From NCBI GenBank assembly GCA_947502355.1, contig CANMZP010000016.1, positions 28,338 to 92,337 on the forward strand: a DNA stretch of 64,000 nt, given 5' to 3'. This DNA comes from an uncultured Thalassotalea sp. GTDB taxonomy: Bacteria > Pseudomonadota > Gammaproteobacteria > Enterobacterales > Alteromonadaceae. Of this stretch, positions 46,386 to 55,251 are shown piece after piece (within the stretch, counting starts at the first letter, position 1; the number at the start of each line of letters is the position of its first letter). The position numbers and the translations under genes were made by a program. The notes beneath the pieces are model-generated. The model was not told where the DNA came from. It did not search any database and saw nothing but the letters and a program-made list of their open reading frames with translations.

Positions 46386-48245
46386 TTAAACGCCTTTAAC
46401 CGTTACCGGTGACACACCCTTTGCAGGTGCTTTACCAGCAAGTACTTTGGCAAGACCTTCTAACGCTGGGCTGCGTAGTTTTTCGGTCACCGCTTCACGG
46501 TATGTGTTGTAAGAGTACGTTGCTAAGGTTGCATCGGCTACTTTACTAAAGTGCTCAATCTCATAAGGCGTACGCAAGCTTACAAAAATAACACGCTTGT
46601 CGTCTTGCTTAGCTTTTTCAAGTAAAGCGTAAATCACTTCAACACCGGCTACTTTAAGGCTACGTGCTTTATTGGCTTTTAAATCATCCATGCCGCCCAT
46701 TTCAACCGCACTTTGACGTGGTGAAATATGTGCGCCAAGTACCACATCCGCTGCCGCAATTTGTGCTAACGATTTTGCTTCATCAAAACCTAATGCGCTT
46801 GTACACGTTACTTGCAAATCGTCAATCGCATCTTTTAGTGAAGATTCAATGGCCACACATTTTGACGTGTCAGGCATAATAAGGTGTACTTTTTCACCTT
46901 TGTTAATTACCACATCTTGTGGCTTACCCGTCACTTGCGTAACCGCAGCAACACTTAGCTCCGCTTCAATTTTACGGTGCTCAGAGTTACCAATAACCTT
47001 CTTGGCTTTGGCAATTCTGTCTTCAACGCTGTAATCAAACTCTTCAATGATGTTGTATTCTTTCTTAAGCTTTTGAATACGTTTAAATGAATCATCAATA
47101 TCTTGTTCTGAAATTCGACCACTTTCAACCGCGGCAACCAACTTGTCTAACATAATGTTCAGGTTATCAAGATCTTCTGCGCTACGGATTTTGATACCCA
47201 TTTCAGAAATATCAACACCAGCTCTAAATACGTTAATGATCGCTTCATCTTTGGCAAAGAACTTACTGATCCCCGCCATGTCCATAGCATCGGTAATGAC
47301 CACACCTTCATAACCTAACTCACCGCGTAAGAAGTCGGTCATGATCGCACGTGACATCGTCGCAGGTTTAATAATGGTTTTACCATCTTTAGAGGTATAG
47401 GTACTGCTATCAAGCGTTGGGTATTGAATGTGCGTGGTCATAATCATACCAGGCGCATTTTTCTTAAAGATATCTTTGTACGGGCCCACATCCAAGCGGT
47501 GAATGGTTTCCATGTCATGATCAACACGTGGCAAGCCTACGTGGCTGTCTGTCGAGGTGTCACCATGCCCAGGGAAGTGCTTTAACGTGCCAATAATACC
47601 GTTACGTTGGAAAGCATCAATTTGTGCCTGACCAAGAGCGGCAACCACATCTGGGTTTTCACTGTAAGAGCGTACGTTAATTACTGGGTTTTTAGGGTTT
47701 GAGTTTACATCAATATTTGGTGCATGGTTTACGTTAAAACCTAGCACTTTTAATTCTTTAGCAATAACTTCAGCCGATTTTTCAGCAAAGTAGGTACCGC
47801 GATCGGCATAGGTTGCCCCAATGGCCATGTTACCGGTAAATGCGGTAGTTTCATGACGAGCCGTTCTAAATACGCGACCACCTTCCTGATCAACCGTAAT
47901 AAATAATGGAATGCCTAAGCTTGATGCTTTCGCGGCTTGTTGCAAATCATGGGTTAATTTAATTGTTTGTTCGGCGTTTTCTAGGTTATCAGCAAATAAA
48001 ATAATACCACCAAGGTTAGACTCAGTAATCACTTTGGCTAAATCTGGGTGTAATACGGTCATCGGTGTACGACAGTATTTTTCCGTAAGTACCGGACAGT
48101 AATAACGCATATCAATGATAAGTTTTTGCGCAAGCTTATCACGCAGGGTAACGCGACTTTCTTCGTTCACAGTGTTGCTACACCCGGCAACGGCTGCTGT
48201 TGCAAGGCCTGCAACAACTAGCGAATGGATGATGGATTTTTTCAT
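46386..48245 (-). CDS. GH3 beta-N-acetylhexosaminidase-like lipoprotein
   Basis: About 619 residues from MKKSIIHSL; earlier in-frame ATGs add an implausible MQIMIKRLIK. The lipoprotein signal peptide ends LATAAVAGC. The GH3 NagZ-like domain (about 45-390) has FITVDQEGGRVFR, the catalytic-loop KHFPGHGDTSTDSHVGLP, and the nucleophile Asp in VVITDAMDMAG. A C-terminal domain (about 420-600) is larger than in cytosolic NagZ. It probably removes GlcNAc from peptidoglycan or chitin fragments at the cell envelope. Confidence 0.88.
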   Translation of the reverse strand: MKKSIIHSLVVAGLATAAVAGCSNTVNEESRVTLRDKLAQKLIIDMRYYCPVLTEKYCRTPMTVLHPDLAKVITESNLGGIILFADNLENAEQTIKLTHDLQQAAKASSLGIPLFITVDQEGGRVFRTARHETTAFTGNMAIGATYADRGTYFAEKSAEVIAKELKVLGFNVNHAPNIDVNSNPKNPVINVRSYSENPDVVAALGQAQIDAFQRNGIIGTLKHFPGHGDTSTDSHVGLPRVDHDMETIHRLDVGPYKDIFKKNAPGMIMTTHIQYPTLDSSTYTSKDGKTIIKPATMSRAIMTDFLRGELGYEGVVITDAMDMAGISKFFAKDEAIINVFRAGVDISEMGIKIRSAEDLDNLNIMLDKLVAAVESGRISEQDIDDSFKRIQKLKKEYNIIEEFDYSVEDRIAKAKKVIGNSEHRKIEAELSVAAVTQVTGKPQDVVINKGEKVHLIMPDTSKCVAIESSLKDAIDDLQVTCTSALGFDEAKSLAQIAAADVVLGAHISPRQSAVEMGGMDDLKANKARSLKVAGVEVIYALLEKAKQDDKRVIFVSLRTPYEIEHFSKVADATLATYSYNTYREAVTEKLRSPALEGLAKVLAGKAPAKGVSPVTVKGV

Positions 48246-48617
48246 TTTTATAAGCCTTTTTATCATTATTTGCATTATTACTTGTGCAATTGACTCTATT
48301 CGAGCAAAACTAACTTTTCGTAATAATATATTCCATTAGACATAAATTTCAATAATTATTTATCGCAAAGTTGAAAAAGATGAAATACATCAAGCTTATC
48401 GCTTTTTTGATAAGACATTCATTGACACTAAAATGCCCTAATGACACCTTTGCTCGCTAGCTAACCACAAGCAAGAAACAATTGATCTAAATGAGTAAAT
48501 GGCAAAAGCGACATTGCTCCATAGGCTATCGTGGTGCATAATTTAAAGCTAATTGGCACCTCAATAAAACACAGTGCCGATTACCTTACTTACACAATTA
48601 AATTTAGGGACATCTTT
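48246..48617. other. Divergent intergenic region, GH3 gene / yicC
   Basis: 372 AT-rich bases. A GTG-started 5' extension of the yicC frame exists here, but the strong ribosome-binding site lies at the later ATG. No RNA gene or clear operator seen. Confidence 0.5.
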
Positions 48618-49481
48618 ATGATCCATAGTATGACAGCCTTTGCCCGCATCGAGGTAAAAGGTGACTGGGGTAACGCGGTATGGGAAATCCGCTCGGTAAA
48701 CCAACGCTTTTTGGAAACCTATTTCCGTATGCCAGAGCAGTTTCGTGGCCTTGAGCCCGTGCTACGCGAACGATTCCGCAAAAAATTAAACCGCGGAAAA
48801 GTAGAATGTAACCTGCGCTTTAACGCCAACCCGGCAGCAAAAAGTGACCTAAGCATTAATACCAAATTAGCAGAGCAGCTCATTGAAAGCGCGCACTGGA
48901 TCAGCAACAAAGCAGGCACAGGCACGCTTAACCCGGTAGACATTATGCGCTGGCCTGGTGTTATGGAAGCAGAAGAAGCTGACATGGACATTATTTCAGC
49001 CGAATTGCTAAAAGGTTTTGACCAAGCCCTGAAAGACTTTATTGCAGCAAGAGCAAGCGAAGGGACAAACATGGCGGAGCTTATCCAGCAACGTCTTGAT
49101 GCCATCAGCGTGCAAGCAACAACGGTTAAAGGCCACATGCCAGAAATCATTCACTGGCAACGTGATCGCATCATTGAAAAATTCAATGATGCAGGCATCG
49201 ACCCAGAATCAACAAGACTAGAACAAGAACTGGTACTGTTAGCGCAAAAGATGGACGTAGACGAAGAAATAGACCGTTTATTCAGCCACGTAAAAGAAAC
49301 GCAAAAGATCCTCAAAAAAGGCGGCCCACAAGGCAGACGCTTAGACTTTATGATGCAAGAGTTTAACCGTGAAGCAAACACATTAGGCTCTAAATCAATC
49401 AACACTGACATCACAGCAGCCGCTGTTGAATTAAAGGTATTGATTGAGCAAATGCGTGAGCAGATCCAGAATATTGAGTAA
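48618..49481 (+). CDS. yicC: YicC family endoribonuclease
   Basis: 287 residues, the E. coli length, from an ATG with AGGGA 7 bases upstream: MIHSMTAFARIEVKGDWG, SVNQRFLETYFRMPEQFRGLEP, RKKLNRGKVECNLR, RLDFMMQEFNREANTLGSKSIN and the end REQIQNIE. E. coli YicC is reported to act in RNA decay. The last 19 bases before the stop's final A are the attachment core of the adjoining mobile element, which has kept the reading frame intact. Confidence 0.95.
   Translation: MIHSMTAFARIEVKGDWGNAVWEIRSVNQRFLETYFRMPEQFRGLEPVLRERFRKKLNRGKVECNLRFNANPAAKSDLSINTKLAEQLIESAHWISNKAGTGTLNPVDIMRWPGVMEAEEADMDIISAELLKGFDQALKDFIAARASEGTNMAELIQQRLDAISVQATTVKGHMPEIIHWQRDRIIEKFNDAGIDPESTRLEQELVLLAQKMDVDEEIDRLFSHVKETQKILKKGGPQGRRLDFMMQEFNREANTLGSKSINTDITAAAVELKVLIEQMREQIQNIE
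49462..49480. repeat. attL core in the 3' end of yicC
   Basis: AGATCCAGAATATTGAGTA; the same sequence with two changes (AGATCCAGAACATCGAGTA) occurs at 56727-56745. Confidence 0.8.
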
Positions 49482-49563
49482 GAATACTGACGTCCTGAAA
49501 TACCCTTTCAGCCCAATAAAAGCAAAGCATTAAACTAAGCACTCGTCCTTAGACGTCCTCCAT

Positions 49564-49640
49564 TACCCACCAAAAGCCAAAAAACAATGGTGGGTTAATT
49601 GGTGGGTATGCTAAGATAATCACAAGTTAAATTGGTGGGT
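49564..49640. repeat. Integrase arm-type sites near attL (TGGTGGGT)
   Basis: ACCCACCA (inverted, about 49565-49572), TGGTGGGT at 49588-49595 and 49600-49607, and again at 49633-49640. They lie between attL and the integrase start, the usual place for N-terminal arm-binding sites. Confidence 0.7.
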
Positions 49641-49683
49641 GTTTTTTTAATCTAGTGTAGATTAAAACATTGATGGGGTTTCT

Positions 49684-50898
49684 ATGGGTAAGCTAACTGC
49701 AAAAGAAGTGAGTGCGAAAGTTAAAGGAAAATCAGGTCGTTTTGCTGATGGTGGTGGTTTATATTTTGTTGTACCTAAGTCTGGTCAACCTTATTGGATG
49801 CTTAGATACACAGCAAATAAAAAACGTAAAGAAATGACCCTTGGTAAACTAGCCGATTTATCACTTGCAGATGCTCGCCTAGAAGCAGCTTTAAAAATGA
49901 AGCAGCAAAGAGAGGGTTTAGATCCCTTACTCGCCAAAAAGCGCCAGCAACAAGCCCAAATAAAAACTGTTGATGATCTTTTTGAAGATTGGCATCTAGG
50001 TAATATTAAGCGACTAAAACACCCTAATATCCCTGAACGAGTTTATCGCAAGGATATAGCTCCTCATATTGGTGATGCGAAAGCTGAAAGTATAACTGCT
50101 AGAGATATCCGTGAGATCCTTCGTTCTATTGTCAACTCAGGCAGACCAGCCATAGCTAACGATGCTCTGTTGTATTGTAAGCAACTCTTTAATCATGGCA
50201 TTAAGTTAGATGTTCTAGGCGCTAACCCCGCCAGTGCTTTTTCAGTATCTGATGCAGGTGGCGTGGAAAAAAGCAAAGACCGAGCCTTATCCCTAGACGA
50301 ATTAGCCTTTTTCTTTAAGATTGCAAGAGAAAATAGCCATAGTTTTTCAAGAGATAACTATCTAGCCTGTGCCTTACTAGTTACATTAGGGATGAGGAAA
50401 ACAGAACTAACTGAAGCACCTTGGTCTGAGTTTGATTTAACAGAAAAAATCTGGCGGCTACCTGCTGAAAGAAGTAAATCAGGTGTGGGTATAGATATTC
50501 CACTGCCAGAAATTGTTATTGAATGGCTTAAGGAACTGCAAGTAAGGGCTTGTGGTGCTGCTTATGTATTTCCTAGTCGCAGAACTAGTAAACGTCCTTA
50601 CATGGGGGCGGATACGCTAAATAGAGCCATTACAAAGCTGTTTGGTCATGAGGCAGGAAAGATAAAACAACCGCCTAACTTAATGAGCGATATGGAGCAC
50701 TTTACTGTTCATGATCTGCGTCGTACTTGCCGCAGTCTTTTGGCTGCTCAAGGTACTCTAGGCCATGTTGCAGAGCGTTGCCTTAATCACAAGCTGAAAG
50801 GTGTTGAAGGGATTTATAATCGCTATGATTACTTTGATGAACGTAAGGAAGCACTTTCTAAACTAGCAATAGAAATATATAACCTGAGCAAAACTTAA
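49684..50898 (+). CDS. int: Tyrosine recombinase/integrase with DUF4102 arm-binding domain
   Basis: 404 residues. N-terminal DUF4102-type domain (LTAKEVSAKVKGKSGRFADGGGLYF, MTLGKLADLSLADARLEA), a SAM-like core-binding domain (about 95-190), and a C-terminal catalytic domain. Catalytic residues: R in LGMRKTEL, H-x-x-R in HDLRR, H in LNHK, and the nucleophile Tyr in YNRYDYF. The family is that of P4 and many gammaproteobacterial islands. Transcribed away from attL, so it lies just inside the element. Confidence 0.95.
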   Translation: MGKLTAKEVSAKVKGKSGRFADGGGLYFVVPKSGQPYWMLRYTANKKRKEMTLGKLADLSLADARLEAALKMKQQREGLDPLLAKKRQQQAQIKTVDDLFEDWHLGNIKRLKHPNIPERVYRKDIAPHIGDAKAESITARDIREILRSIVNSGRPAIANDALLYCKQLFNHGIKLDVLGANPASAFSVSDAGGVEKSKDRALSLDELAFFFKIARENSHSFSRDNYLACALLVTLGMRKTELTEAPWSEFDLTEKIWRLPAERSKSGVGIDIPLPEIVIEWLKELQVRACGAAYVFPSRRTSKRPYMGADTLNRAITKLFGHEAGKIKQPPNLMSDMEHFTVHDLRRTCRSLLAAQGTLGHVAERCLNHKLKGVEGIYNRYDYFDERKEALSKLAIEIYNLSKT

Positions 50899-51012
50899 GA
50901 AAGTGTCTAAATAAAATTAACGGCTTTAAAGTATCATACACAAGTCTTTTACTAAGTAAGTATGTTTGTGATAGTGTTGTTTTACGCTAATACAATAAAT
51001 AAGGAATTGATC

Positions 51013-51192
51013 ATGAAGGAAAAAATTTTATTAAGTACTCTTTTGTTTGTGTTTTCTTCTGCTGTTTTTGCAGCTCCGTTAATTAATCAGTGGCGTGGTA
51101 GCGGTGCTGATGCTGACAAATGGTTTTGTGAATATGGAGACGGTCAAATTATAGTTATATATGCTAATCGAAACTGCCCACTTTCGAATTAA
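51013..51192 (+). CDS. Short secreted peptide with two cysteines
   Basis: 59 residues from the ATG preceded by AAGGA (an upstream in-frame start gives a poorer leader). Signal peptide to about residue 21 (SSAVFAA). The mature part is about 38 residues, contains GSGADADKWFCEYGDG and ends ANRNCPLSN, with one Cys pair. No family recognised. It is the first cargo gene after the integrase. Confidence 0.6.
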   Translation: MKEKILLSTLLFVFSSAVFAAPLINQWRGSGADADKWFCEYGDGQIIVIYANRNCPLSN

Positions 51193-51287
51193 AAGCTAAA
51201 CAGAAGTTGGCTCTATTGTTATCAGCAGTCGACTTCCCTTAAAAATACTCTGCTACCCCTACTCTTTTTAACTAGGGGAGCTATTGG

Positions 51288-52022
51288 TTATCCGCAATTA
51301 TCCATATAGCTAGAAAGACAACCATAGTAGAGAGCTTTAGCATCTATGATTTGTTTTTCCGTCATTACTTTCTCTAGTTCTTCAATATGTTCTTTAGCTT
51401 TAACTTTTCCTTGATCCCTTGCGAGAAGATAAAGTGAATAAGCTCGTTCTATATCTTTATCTACGACTTTCCCTTTTGAATAATTCCAAGCTAGGTAAAG
51501 CATGGCTTCAGGACTTCCTTGTTTTATTGCTTTTCTATACCAGTCAATTTCTTCTTTTTCGTTCTTTACAACACCTAAGCCTATTGCGTACCGATGACCA
51601 ATATCTGCTTGTGCATCAACGTTTCCTAACCGAGCAGCTTTAAGAAACCATTTTGCTGATTCTACATCACTTTTTACAACGCCCTTCCCAAAGAAATATG
51701 CAATACCTAGAGCATACATTGCTGAAGAGTTTCCATTTTCAGCAGCACTTTCAACTGATTCAAGATCAAGGGCTATGGCTTCATAATATTTAAAAGTCTC
51801 ATCTGACTCATCATTTCTCTTTTTAGATATCTTATCTAGGTATTTTATAATCTGATTCGCTTTATCTTTGGCTTTAATTTGTACGTTTGTAGTTTCTTTT
51901 GGGCTTATTGGAGAATCAGTGTTTTTATCAGGTTCATTTTGCGAACCGCATCCAATTACTAATAAAGCCCCGATAGCACTCGCTACAAATAATTTTTGCA
52001 ATTGATTCTCCCTATTTATCAA
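51288..52022 (-). CDS. Sel1-repeat lipoprotein
   Basis: 244 residues. Lipoprotein signal peptide with LLVIGC (Cys about residue 25). A charged linker follows, then Sel1-like repeats (about 95-215): AMYALGIAYFFGKGVVKSDVESAKWFLKAARLG, DIGHRYAIGLGVVKNEKEEIDWYRKAIKQG, MLYLAWNYSKGKVVDKDIERAYSLYLLARDQG. Sel1 repeats are protein-protein scaffolds. The target is unknown. Convergent with the secreted peptide gene. Confidence 0.82.
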   Translation of the reverse strand: MINRENQLQKLFVASAIGALLVIGCGSQNEPDKNTDSPISPKETTNVQIKAKDKANQIIKYLDKISKKRNDESDETFKYYEAIALDLESVESAAENGNSSAMYALGIAYFFGKGVVKSDVESAKWFLKAARLGNVDAQADIGHRYAIGLGVVKNEKEEIDWYRKAIKQGSPEAMLYLAWNYSKGKVVDKDIERAYSLYLLARDQGKVKAKEHIEELEKVMTEKQIIDAKALYYGCLSSYMDNCG

Positions 52023-52458
52023 TAATCTAGATGCTTTTAAATGTGTCCGAATAAATACTTTATACCATATATGGATAATAAAAAAACTATCGGTAACATG
52101 AAGAAAATACCTGAGATTGGCAAATGAAAATAGGTAAGTTTATTACAGCCATCAAAATCATTTAGCTAACCTACATAAACTTACACTTTTTCATGTAGAG
52201 CAAAATCTAATTTACTAGAGCACAAGTAACTTACGAATCTAGCAAATATACGATACCTAGCCCCCCCTACTTTATTCCCAAGTTCTCATTAAAACTAGGG
52301 TTTAAGTACAGAAAAAGGGCTAAAAACACACTTTTTGTAAGTACTAAGACCTACATATATTTAAAGACTTTTCAATTAAATAGCTATTGGCTTATCAAGG
52401 TTAGTTATTATATATTATTTAAAATTAGACACTTAGAGTTGAAAAGGGAGTTGTATTT
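52023..52458. other. Non-coding gap in the island
   Basis: 436 AT-rich bases between divergent genes; a CCCCCC run and short T/A tracts only. Probably promoters for the Sel1 gene and for the small membrane ORF. Confidence 0.4.
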
Positions 52459-52596
52459 ATGGGTGGAATATCAATATTTCAATTGGAAATAATGTTTTAT
52501 GTTTTCATTATTGTTTTCTTTATTTACACAGTAAAGCGGATATGGAAAGTGATAAAAACAGCTAAATTAAAAAGAAATAATAGCCGCCACCCCTGA
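52459..52596 (+). CDS. Small single-span membrane protein (45 aa)
   Basis: ATG with GGGAG 8 bases upstream. It encodes MGGISIFQLEIMFYVFIIVF, then a basic segment KRIWKVIKTAKLKRNN; one transmembrane helix (about 9-27) followed by positive charges. No family recognised. Precedes another membrane protein gene by about 110 bp. Confidence 0.6.
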   Translation: MGGISIFQLEIMFYVFIIVFFIYTVKRIWKVIKTAKLKRNNSRHP

Positions 52597-52707
52597 CGGA
52601 ATGTCATCATGTCTTATCCTTTAGCACGAAACAGGACGCTCGGATTGCTTAATTTTTCTGTGTAACTATTTAAGCAAAATAGAATTTTTTATGAAAGAAG
52701 GCATTTT

Positions 52708-53184
52708 ATGGGTGTAGCAATACTGCTTATGGTTTTAGGGGCGTTGTTCTATACGTTGAGGTTTATTTGGAGAAAGGCTACTGAAAAGGCTTTATCTCAC
52801 AAGGTTAAAAATAAATTAGGAGCATTGGAAGAGGAAAAACTTTACGCGCATGTAATGGATGAGCTAGATGACGGAGTACTTCGCAAAGGCCTTTGGGGCA
52901 AAGCATTAGCGAAGTCTAACGGCAGTGAGTCTCAGGCAAAGTCTAAATACCTCGAATTACGTGTTGAATCCCTTAAAGATGAAGCCCAATTCCAGATTAA
53001 AACGCCTACTGTAGAAGCGACTCATTGTATTGAAGAAAAGAAAGAAGAATCTAAAGAGAAGAAAACCAGTATTTGGGGTGTTATTGGGAGTATTTGGGGC
53101 TTTGTTGAGAAGGTTGTTTTTGCTGGAGCTTTTTTAATTTTTTTATGGCTTTTATTTGTTGGTGTAATCGATAGCTTTTCTTAA
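52708..53184 (+). CDS. Hypothetical membrane protein with two terminal helices
   Basis: 158 residues. Helix 1 at about 3-20 (VAILLMVLGALFYTLRFIW), a soluble charged middle (about 25-125, ending EEKKEESKEKKTS), and a C-terminal helix at about 133-153 (VVFAGAFLIFLWLLFVGVI). Not recognised. Island cargo on the plus strand, convergent with the next gene. Confidence 0.65.
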   Translation: MGVAILLMVLGALFYTLRFIWRKATEKALSHKVKNKLGALEEEKLYAHVMDELDDGVLRKGLWGKALAKSNGSESQAKSKYLELRVESLKDEAQFQIKTPTVEATHCIEEKKEESKEKKTSIWGVIGSIWGFVEKVVFAGAFLIFLWLLFVGVIDSFS

Positions 53185-53471
53185 TATCCGTCTGACCATC
53201 TAGAGTGCGTTTTAGCTTGTATTTCGGTATCACTACTTACAACTAACGCGCTTCGCTTGTTGGATACCTGCACAATCACAATTTTTCAAATTGTACTTGC
53301 TCGGCATCTTCGATAAGCAATAGAAAAAATTATATTTTAACTAAGTAAAAACGGACGGATGGATTTACCTTAGGGGAAATCCGTCTGTCCGTTCACCTTA
53401 AAGCAGACAATTACTAAACTGTAGGTCTAAAGAGCAAAGCTTTAAATGGAGGTTCTCTGGTTTGATTTGTG
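53185..53471. other. Intergenic region with repeated hairpin
   Basis: Contains ATCCGTCTGACC (53185-53196) and the complete hairpin described separately. Otherwise no gene; an AACGCGC...GTTGG patch has no integron attC structure. Confidence 0.4.
53351..53392. repeat. Hairpin repeat, copy A
   Basis: Arms ACGGACGGATGGATTT (53351-53366) and AAATCCGTCTGTCCGT (53377-53392) pair at 14 of 16 positions. Core ATCCGTCTGTCCGT and the AGGGG spacer recur in copy B. It lies between convergent genes, so a terminator role is possible. Confidence 0.65.
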
Positions 53472-53708
53472 CTAAGTACGATCTTTAAATATGAAATTGG
53501 ATATTGCACCACCGAAAAATTCAAGCGCGCCAATACTCACAAAAATTAGTCCTACAACCCAGCTCTTAGGTTCATGTACAAATACTAATCCCCCCATAAA
53601 CATCAAAACTAATCCAGCTAACCTAAAAAGATTCATAAAGAATTTTTTTACACTGGAAACCTTAACGCTTTTGACCGCATCTATTACTGTTTTATCATCA
53701 CTACTCAT
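53472..53708 (-). CDS. Small two-helix membrane protein
   Basis: About 78 residues from MSSDDKTVIDAVKSVKV; a longer frame (to 53792) adds a hydrophobic leader with no ribosome-binding site, so I prefer the internal ATG, though its own site (AGAG) is also weak. Two hydrophobic helices (about 24-42, LAGLVLMFMGGLVFV, and 48-68, VVGLIFVSIGALEFFGG). No family recognised. Confidence 0.55.
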   Translation of the reverse strand: MSSDDKTVIDAVKSVKVSSVKKFFMNLFRLAGLVLMFMGGLVFVHEPKSWVVGLIFVSIGALEFFGGAISNFIFKDRT

Positions 53709-53903
53709 AAATTTCTCTTTTTTATTGTTTATGGCGTCATCATGAAACCATAAAAACATTATTAAATACAAGGAACTTATAACAAATAACAAACATTGGC
53801 ATCGGTAGCCATAAGGTGGTCGGTATTCAAGCAGCCCTGAATAGCGTCCATTAGTGCCTTATTAACTTGATACTGTGTCGCTAATTTAACTGAAAGACTG
53901 TGA

Positions 53904-53947
53904 TGCGGATGGACGGATTTACCCTAAGGGGTATCCGTCTGTCCGTC
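53904..53947. repeat. Hairpin repeat, copy B
   Basis: TGCGGATGGACGGAT (53904-53918) and ATCCGTCTGTCCGTC (53933-53947) pair at 11 of 15 positions around CCTAAGGGG. It lies 16 bp beyond the RepA-like gene stop and shares its core with copy A. Confidence 0.6.
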
Positions 53948-53962
53948 TTCCTATTTTGCAGC

Positions 53963-54949
53963 TTAGGTGATGGAATAGGTTCCACCGTTGTTTTCTCGTA
54001 TTTTGCCAGTTTCGAACAACTTCTTCTTAGCTCTTCTAAACTGACTAGCTTTAGAATCATCATTAATTGCATCAGTACATTGTGCAACATAGGTATTTTT
54101 CCATTCCTTTGCCGATGGTTTAAAACACTCTAGGGCTAGCTCTTCATTACTTTTCTTAGAAATCTTGAAACTAGGGGCTTTATCCGTTTTTATTACACAC
54201 GCTCCTGTTATTGGCTTGCCTTTACTGGTATCTTGACCTAATTCAACACTCTTAATTTCAAAGTACTTGGTTGCTAGCTCATCATCAGCATCCTTCATTT
54301 TATCGCAGGTAAAAGAGCACTTTTTGTCTTTACCTTCTACTTCGAAGCTAAAATCAATGTTGGCCTTTAAGGCAGAAGCTCCCCTAGCTCCTTGGCTCGC
54401 TGATTTACCAGTATGATGAACTAGGATGATGGTGCACTCGTATTTCAAGCGAATATCTTCTAGCCTGTTAATGAATCTAGCCATGTCATCGTTACTGTTT
54501 TCTTCGCTTTGCATTAGATGGCGTGAGAGGGTATCAATAATGATTAGTTGAGGAGGCTCATCTAGTTCATTTATTGCTTTCTCAACTTGCTTATAGCCCT
54601 TGTCAGTGTCGATACCTATGGCTCTGTTTGATATAAATAACCTTTCTTGATTAATGGTTATACCGTGCTCGATCTCGATAGCTTTAAAACGGCGTGAGAG
54701 GCCGCTCAGGCCTTCTCCTGCCAAAACTAATACATTGCCCTGTTCTGTATCCTTTTCGAACCAAGGAAGGCCATTAGCGATCATAGCTGCCATACTCAAT
54801 ATAATGTGTGATTTACCAGAACCAGAAGCACCATAAATCATGCCTATTGAGTTGCTAGGTATCACATCTTCAATTAACCAACTGATCTCTAGAGGCTGGC
54901 TGTATAACTCATCTAGCTTAATGAAGTTGTAATCTAAAGTATTGAACAT
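53963..54949 (-). CDS. RepA-like AAA ATPase (DnaB/RecA-type helicase fold)
   Basis: 328 residues. Walker A in MIYGASGSGKSHIILSMAA, Walker B in LIIIDTLSRHL, sensor-like VHHTGKSASQGARGASALKA. A winged-helix-like C-terminus follows (about 265-328). The AAA_25/RepA type is found in plasmid and satellite replication initiation modules. Its start overlaps the preceding HTH gene stop by 1 bp, giving a three-gene operon alpA-HTH-repA. Probably drives replication of the excised element. Confidence 0.82.
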   Translation of the reverse strand: MFNTLDYNFIKLDELYSQPLEISWLIEDVIPSNSIGMIYGASGSGKSHIILSMAAMIANGLPWFEKDTEQGNVLVLAGEGLSGLSRRFKAIEIEHGITINQERLFISNRAIGIDTDKGYKQVEKAINELDEPPQLIIIDTLSRHLMQSEENSNDDMARFINRLEDIRLKYECTIILVHHTGKSASQGARGASALKANIDFSFEVEGKDKKCSFTCDKMKDADDELATKYFEIKSVELGQDTSKGKPITGACVIKTDKAPSFKISKKSNEELALECFKPSAKEWKNTYVAQCTDAINDDSKASQFRRAKKKLFETGKIRENNGGTYSIT

Positions 54950-55251
54950 TACGAGACCTCCTGCTCTTGTTTAGCACTTCTACTAAATAACGGTGCTTTC
55001 TTGCCAAATAGTGGAGCTTTTGGTTGTTTACGTCCTTTTAGACGATATTCAGCAACTCTATGCCTTTTGATTCCGAAGTCATCCACAATGCTTTTTCTCT
55101 TAGTTTCAATGGGATGTCCTTGCTTCCTAAGTCGCGATATTGAACCTGCTGGAGAAAAAACTCCTTGTCTACGTAAGTCATAAGTAGTAACAGGCTTCCT
55201 CTTAAGAGCATTAAGTACGTAGTCATCAGCTGTTTTATTGGTCTTAATCAT
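54949..55251 (-). CDS. Small helix-turn-helix protein (HTH_39-like)
   Basis: 100 residues. The N-terminal winged HTH pattern DDYVLNALKRKPVTTYDLRR, SPAGSISRLRKQGHPIET, RVAEYRLKGRKQ is that of small HTH_39 proteins linked to mobile elements. The basic tail KKAPLFSRSAKQEQ is disordered. Overlaps alpA by 4 bp and the RepA-like gene by 1 bp. Confidence 0.7.
   Translation of the reverse strand: MIKTNKTADDYVLNALKRKPVTTYDLRRQGVFSPAGSISRLRKQGHPIETKRKSIVDDFGIKRHRVAEYRLKGRKQPKAPLFGKKAPLFSRSAKQEQEVS

Noticed and set aside
48531..48617. 29-residue N-terminal extension of YicC
   Set aside because: Starts with GTG without a ribosome-binding site; the ATG at 48618 has AGGGA and gives the standard 287-residue protein.
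53230..53270. Integron attC-like patch (AACGCGC...GCTTGTTGG)
   Set aside because: The AAC and GTT are about 17 bp apart with no proper R/L box pairs or variable loop, and no cassette array or class-type integrase is present.
52300..54000. SXT/R391-type oriT in the yicC island
   Set aside because: Considered because Vibrio MGIs use yicC, but no sequence I could recognise as the SXT oriT is present; only generic hairpins are seen.
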